63,488 nucleotides of DNA from Desulfobacteraceae bacterium (GTDB lineage: Bacteria > Desulfobacterota > Desulfobacteria > Desulfobacterales > Desulfosarcinaceae), in NCBI GenBank assembly GCA_003599575.1, contig QZKV01000138.1, forward strand, positions 1-63,488, written 5' to 3'. Position 1 is the first letter of the stretch, and each line of letters begins with the position of its first letter. Position numbers and translations under genes: made by a program. Shown here in pieces: positions 53,279-61,929 of this stretch. The notes beneath the pieces were generated by a model. The model did no database searches. It had not been told where the DNA came from and was given only the letters and a program-made list of their open reading frames with translations.

Positions 53279-54118
53279 ATGATCATACGCTGTTGGGGTT
53301 CGAGAGGTTCGATTCCGGTTTCCGGCCGTGAGTACATCAAATACGGCGGTGACACCACATGCCTTGAGATTCGCACCAAAAGCGATGATATCATCATTGT
53401 GGATGCCGGAACGGGCATCCGCCGGTTGGGCAATGAACTGATCCGGGAAGGGCGCTATCGATACAATTTCCTCCTGACGCATGGTCATTGGGACCATTTG
53501 ATGGGGTTTCCGTTTTTCAAACCCCTGTTTCTCGAACATCCCGTGATTCATATGCATCGCGGAACCTATCACAAGAAATTCATGGAGAGCATGTTCGCCA
53601 AAGTCATGGCGCCGCCCAACTTCCCCGTGCGCTATTCCGATTTGAAAGCCAAAATCGTTTATGAGGAAGGCAACCCGGATAAATTCCGGATCGGATCGGT
53701 GACAGTGGTGCCGATTCAAATCAGCCATCCGAATACCGGCAAAGGGTACAAATTCATCGAAGATGGCAAGACGTTTGTCTTTCTCACGGACAATGAATTG
53801 GGTTTCGTCCACCCGGGCGGCCTGACGGCCTCGGACTATGGCGCGTTTTGCGAAGGCGCCGATTTTCTGTTTCACGATGCCGAATATACGCCCCAGGAAT
53901 ACAAACTGCTCATCGAATGGGGTCATTCCTCCTATATGGATGTGCTGGAAATGGCTTTTAAAGCGGGTGTGAAACAACTCGGCCTCTTTCACCTGAATCA
54001 GGAGCGAACCGATGATGAGGTTGACGAGATGGTGGACGCCTGCCGCAAGATCATCAGCGAACGCGGAAAAAAAATGAACTGCTTTGCGGTCGGATCGGAT
54101 ATGTCGTTTGAATTGTGA
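53279..54118 (+). CDS. MBL-fold metallo-hydrolase
   Basis: A 279-residue metallo-beta-lactamase-fold protein. It begins with MIIRCWGSRGSIPVSG, a motif seen in the PhnP/RNase Z-like group, and has the metal site THGHWDHLMGFP, a later Asp in FLTDNELG and His in FHDAEYTPQEY and FHLNQERTD. The substrate is unknown; relatives are phosphodiesterases or cyclic-nucleotide hydrolases, sometimes fused to receiver domains. AGAGG precedes the ATG. It is in the same direction as acuC-acuB, 230 bases downstream of the methyltransferase gene. Confidence 0.88.
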   Translation: MIIRCWGSRGSIPVSGREYIKYGGDTTCLEIRTKSDDIIIVDAGTGIRRLGNELIREGRYRYNFLLTHGHWDHLMGFPFFKPLFLEHPVIHMHRGTYHKKFMESMFAKVMAPPNFPVRYSDLKAKIVYEEGNPDKFRIGSVTVVPIQISHPNTGKGYKFIEDGKTFVFLTDNELGFVHPGGLTASDYGAFCEGADFLFHDAEYTPQEYKLLIEWGHSSYMDVLEMAFKAGVKQLGLFHLNQERTDDEVDEMVDACRKIISERGKKMNCFAVGSDMSFEL

Positions 54119-54283
54119 AAGGCATCCGGAACTTCCGCAAAAGACGGCGCCGTAAGCTGCGCCAAGATCCCCGCCCCAGACCCTCGCTGGGGCGACCACG
54201 GCACGCGACGCACCGAAAAAATGCCGCAACGCCACGGGGGAAGCGCAAAATCGAGCCTATTTTGAGGCGCCGCCAAGGATCGC

Positions 54284-55048
54284 ATGACCGACCTATCCTC
54301 TCTGATCGAACAGTCCGCACAGGCATGCGCCCGCGCCCGTCGAGGTGTCGCCTTGACAGGCGCCGGTATATCCATTGAAAGCGGCATCCCCCCGTTCCGC
54401 GGGAAGGGCGGATTATGGGAAAAGATTGATCCGATGAAGTATGCCCATATTGAAGCCCTGGAGCGCAATCCCGCCGAAGTGTGGCAGGTCCTTTTTTTGG
54501 GTATTGCCGATCATTTGACCAAGGCTGCCCCCAATGCCGGCCACAAGGGGTTGCACCGATTGGAGCAAATGGGCGTTTTACAAACCATCATTACCCAGAA
54601 TGTGGACGGCTTGCACCAGGCGGCCGGCAGCGGCGATGTGATCGAATTCCACGGCACACACGCGAGGCTGCGCTGCATGAGCTGCCATCAAAGCGCTTTA
54701 TGGCATACCGTCAGCCTGGAAGTGATACCGCCGCGATGCGGCTGCGGTGGTTTTCTGCGCCCGGACGTGGTGATGTTCGGCGAACTCATCGATACGGCCT
54801 TGCTGCAACGCTCGCAGACCCTTGCAGCCACCTGCGACGTCATGTTGGTGGTAGGCACATCGGCCACCGTCGAACCTGCGGCTTATCTGCCGGTGCTTGC
54901 CAAGCACAATTCCGCATTTATCATCGAGATCAACCCCGAGCCTACCCCCTTGACCCACCGCATCAGCGATGTCACCTTGCTGGGCCCGGCCGGTGAAATG
55001 ATGGATCGGCTGGTGAATAAAGTGGCCGATCTTCGCCACGGCGACTGA
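54284..55048 (+). CDS. cobB: NAD-dependent protein deacylase (sirtuin)
   Basis: A 254-residue Sir2-family enzyme. The NAD site is GAGISIESGIPPFRG, TQNVDGLH is the ribose-binding motif, and the catalytic His is in EFHGTH. A zinc ribbon uses CMSC and a later CGC pair, and the C-terminal motif is VVGTSATVEPAAYLP. It removes acetyl or longer acyl groups from lysines using NAD. AAGGA lies before the ATG. Together with the AcuC-type deacetylase 3 kb upstream it gives this region two unrelated deacylases, both able to reactivate acyl-CoA synthetases. Confidence 0.93.
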   Translation: MTDLSSLIEQSAQACARARRGVALTGAGISIESGIPPFRGKGGLWEKIDPMKYAHIEALERNPAEVWQVLFLGIADHLTKAAPNAGHKGLHRLEQMGVLQTIITQNVDGLHQAAGSGDVIEFHGTHARLRCMSCHQSALWHTVSLEVIPPRCGCGGFLRPDVVMFGELIDTALLQRSQTLAATCDVMLVVGTSATVEPAAYLPVLAKHNSAFIIEINPEPTPLTHRISDVTLLGPAGEMMDRLVNKVADLRHGD

Positions 55049-55277
55049 TTCTTGCGCTTTTCTCAACCCGCGCTCCTGAAGACAAAATAGGGTCCAGCAC
55101 CCATTTCATGCCCATCGGCTTCATTCTAACCTCTCGCACCCGGTAAATGCCTGAGGGTATGATCTGCCCCCCTCGCAGTGCGCCCGGGCCAAAAACCTAT
55201 ACGCAAAGAGGCCGGCCAAGCGCCTCCACCGAAATGACCGGCAGCCAGCCCCTGCCCTCCCGGAAAGGAGAATGGCC

Positions 55278-56465
55278 ATGAAAAAGCACAAGCGAATTTT
55301 CATCCTGGGCATGTCCCTTGTGGTGTTCTCGTCAGGCGCATACCCGCTTTCAGCGGATCAACACGGACAGGGCAGGCCGGTATCGGGAACACAGACAGGC
55401 CTGCAAGATTCGGGAATGCATCAGGGCATGCGGGACACGCATCAAGCAATGCGGGATTCGCAGATGCAAAAGGGCAGGTTGCAATCGTCGCGGGGGGAAG
55501 CTCCAGTTTTCATCGGACCGGGTTCCCTGAGTCGTATTCAGCAAAAGCTCAGCGAACAGGGTTATGATGCCGGAAAAGCGGACGGTGTCTGGGGCAGTTC
55601 TACCGCCCAAGCGCTTCGACGCTTCCAGGAATCCCGAGGATTGGCGCCGACCGGTAATTTCAACATTGAGACACTCCAGGCTCTCGACCCGGCGGATCTC
55701 TTTTCCGGCGACCCGATGCAACAAGGCTCGAAGAAGCGACAATTTGCAAAGAGCCAGGGGGCGCCCTTGTTCATCGGCCCGTCTGATCTTCGCCGGGTCC
55801 AGCAGAACTTGCATAAGAAAGGCTTTGAAGTCGGAGCGGCAGATGGGATCTGGGGGACCAAAACGCAGCAGGCGATTCGACAGTTTCAGCAGGAAAAAGG
55901 GTTGGCGCCGACCGGGAGCATTAATTTGGCATTGCTCGAAAATCTCGGCCTCAAGCATGTCGTCGCTGCATTGACCACTTCCATTTCAGCCCGGGGGATG
56001 GCATCGGGGCAGCAGACTGGTCAGACCGGACAGGTGGAATCGGGTCAGTCTGAGGCGCACGGATACTTCGGGCAGGATCAAAGCACGCAGCAGGGGCAGA
56101 CGGGCGGAATGCAAAATCAAAAACAAGCCACAGGCCCGGGGGCTCCGCTGTTCGCCGGTCCGGAAACGCTGCGCAAGATCCAGCAGGCTTTGAGGGAATC
56201 GGGCCATGCGCCGGGCAATACGGACGGCAAATGGAACCGATCCACTCAAAGAGCCATCAGTGAATTTCAAAAAGAGCAAAATATTGAAACCACCGGCAGC
56301 CTGACGATCGATACGATACAAAAGCTCATGGGCGGGTTCGATCGGCAAACCGCCCCCGGAGAGAATTCGCAGAAATCTCCCGGAAGGAATTCGCAGCAGA
56401 CGCCCGGTATGGATTCCCGGAAATCACCTGGTATGGGATCATCTCCCGGCACAACCGGCCAATAG
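55278..56465 (+). CDS. Secreted protein with three peptidoglycan-binding domains
   Basis: A 395-residue exported protein. A signal peptide (hydrophobic core FILGMSLVVFSSGAYPLSA) is followed by a Gln/Gly-rich linker and three PGBD-type repeats at about residues 76-135, 160-220 and 290-350. They share the pattern IGPxxLxxIQQxLxxxGxxxGxxDGxWG and the closing LAPTG. The tail is a low-complexity PG-xNSQ repeat (QKSPGRNSQQTPGMDSRKSPG). No catalytic domain is present, so it likely anchors to or organises the cell wall. ATG 55278 is preferred over 55272 because AAGGAG is then correctly spaced. It is convergent with the glucoamylase-like gene. Confidence 0.85.
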   Translation: MKKHKRIFILGMSLVVFSSGAYPLSADQHGQGRPVSGTQTGLQDSGMHQGMRDTHQAMRDSQMQKGRLQSSRGEAPVFIGPGSLSRIQQKLSEQGYDAGKADGVWGSSTAQALRRFQESRGLAPTGNFNIETLQALDPADLFSGDPMQQGSKKRQFAKSQGAPLFIGPSDLRRVQQNLHKKGFEVGAADGIWGTKTQQAIRQFQQEKGLAPTGSINLALLENLGLKHVVAALTTSISARGMASGQQTGQTGQVESGQSEAHGYFGQDQSTQQGQTGGMQNQKQATGPGAPLFAGPETLRKIQQALRESGHAPGNTDGKWNRSTQRAISEFQKEQNIETTGSLTIDTIQKLMGGFDRQTAPGENSQKSPGRNSQQTPGMDSRKSPGMGSSPGTTGQ

Positions 56466-56523
56466 ACCGCTTCCCCTCCCCTCCTGACGGGAGGCGGAAT
56501 CGATTCCAAAGGTGATTCGAAAG

Positions 56524-57930
56524 TCATCCCTGTTCGGGCGAAAGCCAGCCGCCGTCAAAACCGGCGCGCGCAAGCCCTTCCTTAATGTAAGGGTTTTTCT
56601 TCATCAAATTCCAGATGAATTCGGAGCGGTAATTTTCGATCATCAGCAAAATGGGGCCCTGATCGATGGCCAGATAGTGGTTGTCGAACCATCCTTCGGG
56701 ATGATCAGGGAAGGAAAGATTGAAAGCGTCCTTGAAACCGTATTCCCCGTAAAGCCGATCTCCGAATTCGGTCCGGAAGTGCTCCAGTGTCCCGATGGTG
56801 ATGGCGGGTGCGAAGGGAATCGATCCGCCGACGGCTGTTGGTGAAATGGTCCCATCGTCCCTCAGATAGCCTGCGCTGGTGCCCCGTGCCCAGTACCTGT
56901 AAAAAGAGAGCTGCTTATCGCCGTTGTAAATGGTCGTCCCGGCCGGTCCATTGCAGGCCGTCAACCCCCAGACCCTCTCGTTGTAACCTTTCCATGCGCT
57001 GGGATTGGCAATGCAATACGCTTGCGCGGCGTACGTGGCCCGCTGGGAGTTGACAAAGTAATCAATACCTTTTGAACGCATGTAGGCGTCCTGGATCTCC
57101 CGGAAATCGATCCAGACATGCGAATATTGATGTCCGAACAAAGGCCCGAAGTTGACATGCGGATAATTGAAATGGGTGTCCCAGTGATAGGTGGATGTCC
57201 ATTTCTCCCATGCCGCCGGATCGATGGGATGGGTTGGCGATCCAAGCGCCAGAATGTAGAGGATCATGGCCTCATTGTATCCTCTCCAGTAAGCATCGAT
57301 ATGCCCTTTTTCCGGCCGCCAGCCCATGCTGAGCAGCGGCTGGTGCTTTTTGGAATAAGCCCACGGCCATTCGATACGGCGGTACAATGCGTCGGCCAAG
57401 GTACGTATTCGGGCTTCCATCTCATTGTCGGCGTCAAAATAGGTCAAGGCGGAGAGCACCCCTGCGATCAGCAAGGCCGTGTCGATTGTCGAAAGCTCCG
57501 ACCGGTGATGGCGGCGCCCGCTGTCCATGTCCAGGAAGTGATAAAAAAAACCTTTGTAACCGGCGGCGTTGCGCTGGTCATCGCTCTGGGGCGCCTCCCA
57601 TAGAAAGCGCAAAGTGGTCAGGGTCCGTTCGGCGGCCTCCTGGCGGGTCACATACTGTTTTTCCACCCCGATCAGGTAAGCGGTCAGGGCAAACCCGACG
57701 CCCGCTACGCTTGAATATTCCATATTGGGGTAGCGATCCGGGGTGAGTCCGTTTTTGGGATTGGTGGTTTCCCAAAAAAATTTGAAGGTGTCCCGCTGTA
57801 AATCCTCCAGAACCGTCAACTGCTCCGGAGAAATCTTCCAGCTTTCAAAGCTGATGGATGGGCTGGCGTGTGCGGTTGCGATGATAATCAGGCATACAAG
57901 GGGGATCAACAGGTGGTGCAGGCGTTTCAT
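56524..57930 (-). CDS. Exported glucoamylase-like (glycoamylase family) protein
   Basis: A 468-residue protein with a signal peptide (HHLLIPLVCLIIIATAHASPS). The mature chain is an alpha-helical barrel of the glycoamylase-type domain. Family phrases are LEDLQRDTFKFFWETTNPKNGLTPDRYP, SSVAGVGFALTAYLIG, and near the end FFDNHYLAIDQGPILLMIENYR. Relatives hydrolyse beta-glucans such as cyclic or linear beta-1,2- or beta-1,3-glucan, or are uncharacterised; the substrate is unknown. I use ATG 57930, with AAAGG upstream, over 57957. Two hairpins lie just upstream of the start and may regulate it. Confidence 0.88.
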   Translation of the reverse strand: MKRLHHLLIPLVCLIIIATAHASPSISFESWKISPEQLTVLEDLQRDTFKFFWETTNPKNGLTPDRYPNMEYSSVAGVGFALTAYLIGVEKQYVTRQEAAERTLTTLRFLWEAPQSDDQRNAAGYKGFFYHFLDMDSGRRHHRSELSTIDTALLIAGVLSALTYFDADNEMEARIRTLADALYRRIEWPWAYSKKHQPLLSMGWRPEKGHIDAYWRGYNEAMILYILALGSPTHPIDPAAWEKWTSTYHWDTHFNYPHVNFGPLFGHQYSHVWIDFREIQDAYMRSKGIDYFVNSQRATYAAQAYCIANPSAWKGYNERVWGLTACNGPAGTTIYNGDKQLSFYRYWARGTSAGYLRDDGTISPTAVGGSIPFAPAITIGTLEHFRTEFGDRLYGEYGFKDAFNLSFPDHPEGWFDNHYLAIDQGPILLMIENYRSEFIWNLMKKNPYIKEGLARAGFDGGWLSPEQG

Positions 57931-57969
57931 CAGATACGTACCTTTCAGGTTGAGCATTGACGGGAAAAA

Positions 57970-58024
57970 CAGGCATATATCATCTATGCCTGAAGCCCTT
58001 TCCCATTTCAGGGCATAAGGGCTT
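57970..58024 (-). promoter_or_regulatory. Two adjacent inverted repeats upstream of the glucoamylase-like gene
   Basis: CAGGCATA (57970-57977) pairs with TATGCCTG (57985-57992) across 7 bases. AAGCCCTT (57993-58000) pairs with AAGGGCTT (58017-58024) across 16 bases. They are immediately adjacent and begin 40 bases upstream of the ATG, so they may be operators, a leader structure, or the 3' hairpins of the upstream sulfotransferase transcript. Confidence 0.4.
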
Positions 58025-58184
58025 ACGTTCAGTCCAGGATTCGTTTTAAAGCTATGTCGAAAGGGATACCGAATAACGGGTGGCCTGTCAATAGGTGGGC
58101 TGAACGGGTTTTTTTATCTGATTTCCATTCAGGGGAGATTGGGCCTGCAAGCCCATGGCGCAGCCGGTCGCAACCGCAATGAGT

Positions 58185-59321
58185 TTATAAAGTGCGGCCC
58201 AATCCCAGCCGGTGGGCGCTTGCGGATGTGCTGCGTTCAATGATCGCCAGATCATTGTTTGTGAAGATTTCCGGTTTGCTCAAGGCGGGCGGCCTGATCA
58301 TCCCGGCGACATCCGCCATGAGCATGTCGGTTCCGGAAAGCCGGCAGTGTTCGAACAGGGTATGCACGCCTTCCACCGGAGAGCGGCAGAAGTCTTCGTA
58401 ACGCACAATCCGGACGGCTGTGCGCAGCCGGGTCTTGGACGAAAGCTGATCGGCCAGAAAATCATGGATGAGGGCCCAGTAGCGTGCCCAGCCCTCCACT
58501 TCGGCGCCGCTTTCCCACAGGTCGATGATGTGCGCCACCCGTTCCGGGTCACCGGGATTGATCGGGCGGCGATCAAGGCCGAATTCAAAATGACCGATGC
58601 GCTGCAAATGGGTGAGCGCGCGGGGGTTGAGCTGTTGGCCCTGGCAAAAGCGCCGGTGCTGCTTCATCAAGGAGGCGACATGCCAAATCGGTTCGCGCAC
58701 CGGGATGACGAAACGCGCATCCTCGAATAGCTTCAACAAGTAGGACAAGCGGGTGATATTGTAATTGCCTTTGGCAAGATAGCGGCGCCTGCCCCTGACC
58801 AGGAGCAGCTTGCGGATGTGGTCGCGGTAGAAATTTTCAAAGGCCTGATTTTGGGTTTCTTCATCAAGAATGGCCGATTGGGCTGGATCGTGTAGATCGG
58901 AGAAAAAGGCTGTCCACAACACCTCTTCGAATGCTTCAGGACTCTCCGGGGTGATAAAGATGCCATCGCGGTGCGTACGCTCCCGCACGCGTGTATTGTC
59001 TTGAGGGGTGCGCTCCAGATAGCGGTTCCACATGTAAGGCGTGAACAGCAGGGGATAATCTTGATAGCGGTGAGCGGTCAGATCGGGGTGTTGATTTAAA
59101 AGTTCCAGGAGAAGCGTGCTGCCCGAGCGGGCCAGCCCGGTCACATAGATAGGTTGCCCAACGTGAATATCGGCCATGGACTGGGAGAGCATGTTGGTTT
59201 CCAGATTACCCAGCCACTTCCAGAGACCGTTGTTGCGGCAGACGAACCCGCCCAGAAAATGGACCCAGGCAGCGACCTCAAAGCTTTCCGACAATTCTGC
59301 AACCTGACTTTCGGACCCCAT
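58185..59321 (-). CDS. PAPS-type sulfotransferase
   Basis: A 378-residue cytoplasmic sulfotransferase. The 5'-phosphosulfate loop is in YVTGLARSGSTLLLELLNQHP (about residues 59-79), and the 3'-phosphate region resembles FVIPVREPIWHVASLMKQH (about 210-228). It should transfer sulfate from PAPS to a hydroxyl or amine of a sugar, lipid or small molecule. The start codon is ATG 59321. It is the last gene of a four-gene minus-strand group, only 7 bases after the membrane protein gene. Donor supply would be easy in a sulfate reducer, though PAPS (unlike APS) is not an intermediate of dissimilation. Confidence 0.88.
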   Translation of the reverse strand: MGSESQVAELSESFEVAAWVHFLGGFVCRNNGLWKWLGNLETNMLSQSMADIHVGQPIYVTGLARSGSTLLLELLNQHPDLTAHRYQDYPLLFTPYMWNRYLERTPQDNTRVRERTHRDGIFITPESPEAFEEVLWTAFFSDLHDPAQSAILDEETQNQAFENFYRDHIRKLLLVRGRRRYLAKGNYNITRLSYLLKLFEDARFVIPVREPIWHVASLMKQHRRFCQGQQLNPRALTHLQRIGHFEFGLDRRPINPGDPERVAHIIDLWESGAEVEGWARYWALIHDFLADQLSSKTRLRTAVRIVRYEDFCRSPVEGVHTLFEHCRLSGTDMLMADVAGMIRPPALSKPEIFTNNDLAIIERSTSASAHRLGLGRTL

Positions 59322-59328
59322 GCCCGCC

Positions 59329-60063
59329 TCACGCTATTTTTAATTTCGTCTTCAAAACGATCGAAACCACCAGCAATGCCGCAAAAAAGATGATCTCCCA
59401 GCCGCGCATCCAATTCGGCCCAAAAGAAAGATGCTGCTGGCGAGGCAGTCGCGCCTGGATGCGCTCGACAGGTGCATCGTCCGGCAGATAGCCGGCCGGA
59501 TTGGCAATCAAGCTATTCCACCATCGCCGTTTATGGATCACGGGAACAGGCGCATCCAGACGGGCGTCGGCGACGATCCGGTTATCTCCATCAACCACGA
59601 CAATGTGCGGGTACTTCCCGGTTCGTAGTTCGTTCGGCTCGATCCAGGAAGCCTTGAATTGTTCCGGAACTGTGCGAATCTGCAAAGGCATTCCCGCGGA
59701 CGGATAGGCATGCCCATACTCGGTGCTTAACCAATTCAGCAGGATTAAAAGGGGAACTGAGGCCAGGATGGCCGGCCAGCCTACCCGGGCCACCTGGCGC
59801 AAGGCGGTGAGCAGCATCTCGCGCATCAAAGGCCACGCTTCTTTCAGCTCACCATCGAAGGCATTCAGCCGGTGCTGGGTTTGGCTCAACTTGCGCTTTC
59901 CGGCGCTGATCCGTTCCTGGGCAGAGAGCTGCCGGTACAGCACCATGGAAACCAAACCGGCCACCCCCCCCCATAAAACAAGACGCAGCCAGGAAGGCAG
60001 CGCCACTGCTGCAAGGCCGTCCAACCAACCGAACAGAGGCGCCGGCACATCAAAAACTCCCAT
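59329..60063 (-). CDS. Three-TM membrane protein with EMC3/DUF106-like topology
   Basis: A 244-residue protein of no family I can name with certainty. TM1 is at about 24-43. A basic coiled coil (about 46-90, SAQERISAGKRKLSQTQHRLN) follows on the cytoplasmic side. TM2 is at about 95-112 and TM3 at about 222-238, with a basic cytoplasmic tail KTKLKIA. An outer segment of about 100 residues lies between TM2 and TM3. The order TM, cytoplasmic coil, TM, TM is that of the Oxa1/EMC3/TMCO1 group of membrane insertases, but the large outer insert is unusual. Encoded between an arylsulfotransferase-like and a PAPS sulfotransferase gene, it may handle the sulfated lipid or protein. Confidence 0.65.
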   Translation of the reverse strand: MGVFDVPAPLFGWLDGLAAVALPSWLRLVLWGGVAGLVSMVLYRQLSAQERISAGKRKLSQTQHRLNAFDGELKEAWPLMREMLLTALRQVARVGWPAILASVPLLILLNWLSTEYGHAYPSAGMPLQIRTVPEQFKASWIEPNELRTGKYPHIVVVDGDNRIVADARLDAPVPVIHKRRWWNSLIANPAGYLPDDAPVERIQARLPRQQHLSFGPNWMRGWEIIFFAALLVVSIVLKTKLKIA

Positions 60064-60229
60064 GGCATACTCCGTCGTCCCGAGGTATCCTGTGCCCGTT
60101 TACCTGGATGCGGTCATGTCAACCAGCAACCGGGCCAACGGGTTGCTGAAAAATCGGTCTGTCCACGGGCAAAGGACAAACGGATCAACCCGGGTAAAGC
60201 AGCGATCGCCTCGCCTTATTCTTGATGGC

Positions 60230-60466
60230 TTAGTGGCGAGGCATCTGCGGCCTGCTCTCCGCCTCATCGTTGCTGACGCGCGCGCGCTGACGAATCCGCC
60301 GCAAGGGCCATAAGATCAGAAAAGCCAATGCCGCACCAATGGCAAGCAACAAGCCCCACAGAGCGCCAAGCAGACTCAGCCCGGCTCCCGGTCCGACATA
60401 AGCAGCAGCCGTTTGAACGGCACCGAGCAAAATGAGAACCAACAATGCTAGTATTTTCTTTTTCAT
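60230..60466 (-). CDS. Small membrane protein (YVGPGAG type)
   Basis: A 78-residue protein with a signal-like N-terminus (KILALLVLILLGAVQTAAA), the short motif YVGPGAGLSLLG, a second hydrophobic helix (about 35-53) and a basic cytoplasmic tail (RRIRQRARVSNDE). Small proteins with this YVGPGAG motif are known to accompany sulfotransferase and phosphodiesterase-type genes, but their function is undetermined. It overlaps the upstream arylsulfotransferase-like gene by 4 bases, so production is coupled. It is probably a subunit of, or anchor for, the same membrane assembly. Confidence 0.75.
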   Translation of the reverse strand: MKKKILALLVLILLGAVQTAAAYVGPGAGLSLLGALWGLLLAIGAALAFLILWPLRRIRQRARVSNDEAESRPQMPRH

Positions 60467-61929
60467 GGCGTTGTATCCTCCCTGGCCATTAAAGTTTCAT
60501 TCAGTTCGTCCAGAAAATCCGCACTGAGATCTTGTGGATCGATGCGTTGAGCCCAGTTGACGACGGCAATGAGCTGTTGTTCTGCGCCGGCGCGCACCGG
60601 GTTGGTGAATTCCCAAACGGTTTCACCCTTGCGGTTCACTTCCAGCAGGCGGCCGCCGTCTGATTCGGTTATCAAGATGTTTCCATTGGGCAGAAGTTGT
60701 TGATCGGATCGGATCATGCTCTGGAAGGGCCGGCCCGCTGTTCCCGCATATTCCCATACAATGGTGCCCGCGCCGGGATCCACCTCGATGACCCGGGATT
60801 CGCCGCCCTTTCCGAAATTGCCCCGATTATCAAAAATCATGATGTTGCCGTTGGGCAGCAGGTCCGGATCGTGTTGGGCAAGCCAGGGGCCGCGAGCCGC
60901 CCAAACAATCTTTTCCTCAGCCACATCGAGCAAGGCAATGGTACCGCCGGCCAATTCGCGAAAGGAAAGCAGGATTTGCCCCGGCGCAGCGGCCGGGATT
61001 TTATTGCGTAAACGGGCGGCCGTCTTTTCATCCAGAAGGTCCACATTGTTGGTGTGCAGCGGATCGGCCAAACTGTAATAAGGAATGAGCCACAGGAGAC
61101 GCCGGAAATCGGATTTATTCACCGCATCCAGCAAAGAGATCTTTTTGAGCGTACGGCCTTCCGGCGAAACGATCACCAGGAAATCATCCAGAACCGGTAA
61201 TTCCAGGTGATCGACTCCCTCGGGCTGTCCGGAACGAAAATCCTGGGTCAGGCCGTAGATGAGGCCGTCCGGTCCGACGGCAAAATCGTGATGGAAAAAG
61301 TCCAGATTTTTCCAAATAAGTTGCGATTCACGATCGAGCTTGACCATCCCGTAGCCATAGGGGGTGTCGCCCACACCGATATAGATCGCCAGCAGATCCC
61401 CATTGGGAAAAAGATGGGCCTTTAAAAGGTTGGTACGATCGTCGGGGGCCGGTTTGCGGACTGCGGCCGATCCATCCCACACGGTACTGAAAGGCCGCTC
61501 CCATTCGTGGATGACGCGACCCTGCATATCGATCAGAAAGGCTTTATTGGCGTGCCCAGAGGTGTACAAGGTCAGGCCGTCGCTTGCCTTGCGCCGATTG
61601 TGCACCGAAACGCCGCTTTGGGGCGTTTTTGCCTGTGCCCACAAATCAGTGGAAAAAGGATCGTGATAGCGCGTGTATTTTACGTAAAGGGCCGTACCGG
61701 CGCGGTAGGCATCCCGGAAGTAGCCCGCGGGTTTGATCCCAGCCACCGTTATCATTGCGCCACCGACAAACCCTAGAAAAACAATAGCCGTCACGAACAG
61801 CAGAAAGGGCACCCGCAGCGCAATCCATCGCGACATGCGACCCATGGCGCTGTCCGTGGCGGTCGGCAGGGAAGACTTGTTTTCTCTTGAATGCTCATGG
61901 TCGCTATGTTCAGTTTTATCCTTTTGCAT
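60463..61929 (-). CDS. ASST-like (arylsulfotransferase family) membrane-anchored protein
   Basis: A 488-residue protein. One N-terminal membrane helix (about 36-60) anchors a large outer beta-propeller. Histidine-containing signatures match the arylsulfate sulfotransferase family: FFHHDFAVGPDGLIYG, HTNNVDLLDE, WLAQHDPDLLPNGNIMIFDN and QLLPNGNILITESDGGRLLEV. True ASST moves sulfate between phenols without PAPS in the periplasm; members of this branch often have unproven activity. It is the first gene of the four-gene group and overlaps the small membrane protein gene by 4 bases. Why a PAPS-dependent and a PAPS-independent enzyme share a unit is unexplained. Confidence 0.82.
   Translation of the reverse strand: MQKDKTEHSDHEHSRENKSSLPTATDSAMGRMSRWIALRVPFLLFVTAIVFLGFVGGAMITVAGIKPAGYFRDAYRAGTALYVKYTRYHDPFSTDLWAQAKTPQSGVSVHNRRKASDGLTLYTSGHANKAFLIDMQGRVIHEWERPFSTVWDGSAAVRKPAPDDRTNLLKAHLFPNGDLLAIYIGVGDTPYGYGMVKLDRESQLIWKNLDFFHHDFAVGPDGLIYGLTQDFRSGQPEGVDHLELPVLDDFLVIVSPEGRTLKKISLLDAVNKSDFRRLLWLIPYYSLADPLHTNNVDLLDEKTAARLRNKIPAAAPGQILLSFRELAGGTIALLDVAEEKIVWAARGPWLAQHDPDLLPNGNIMIFDNRGNFGKGGESRVIEVDPGAGTIVWEYAGTAGRPFQSMIRSDQQLLPNGNILITESDGGRLLEVNRKGETVWEFTNPVRAGAEQQLIAVVNWAQRIDPQDLSADFLDELNETLMAREDTTP

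Noticed and set aside
56480..56497. A bidirectional terminator between the peptidoglycan-binding and glucoamylase-like genes (CCTCC-TGAC-GGAGG)
   Set aside because: The stem is short and no T-run follows on either strand.
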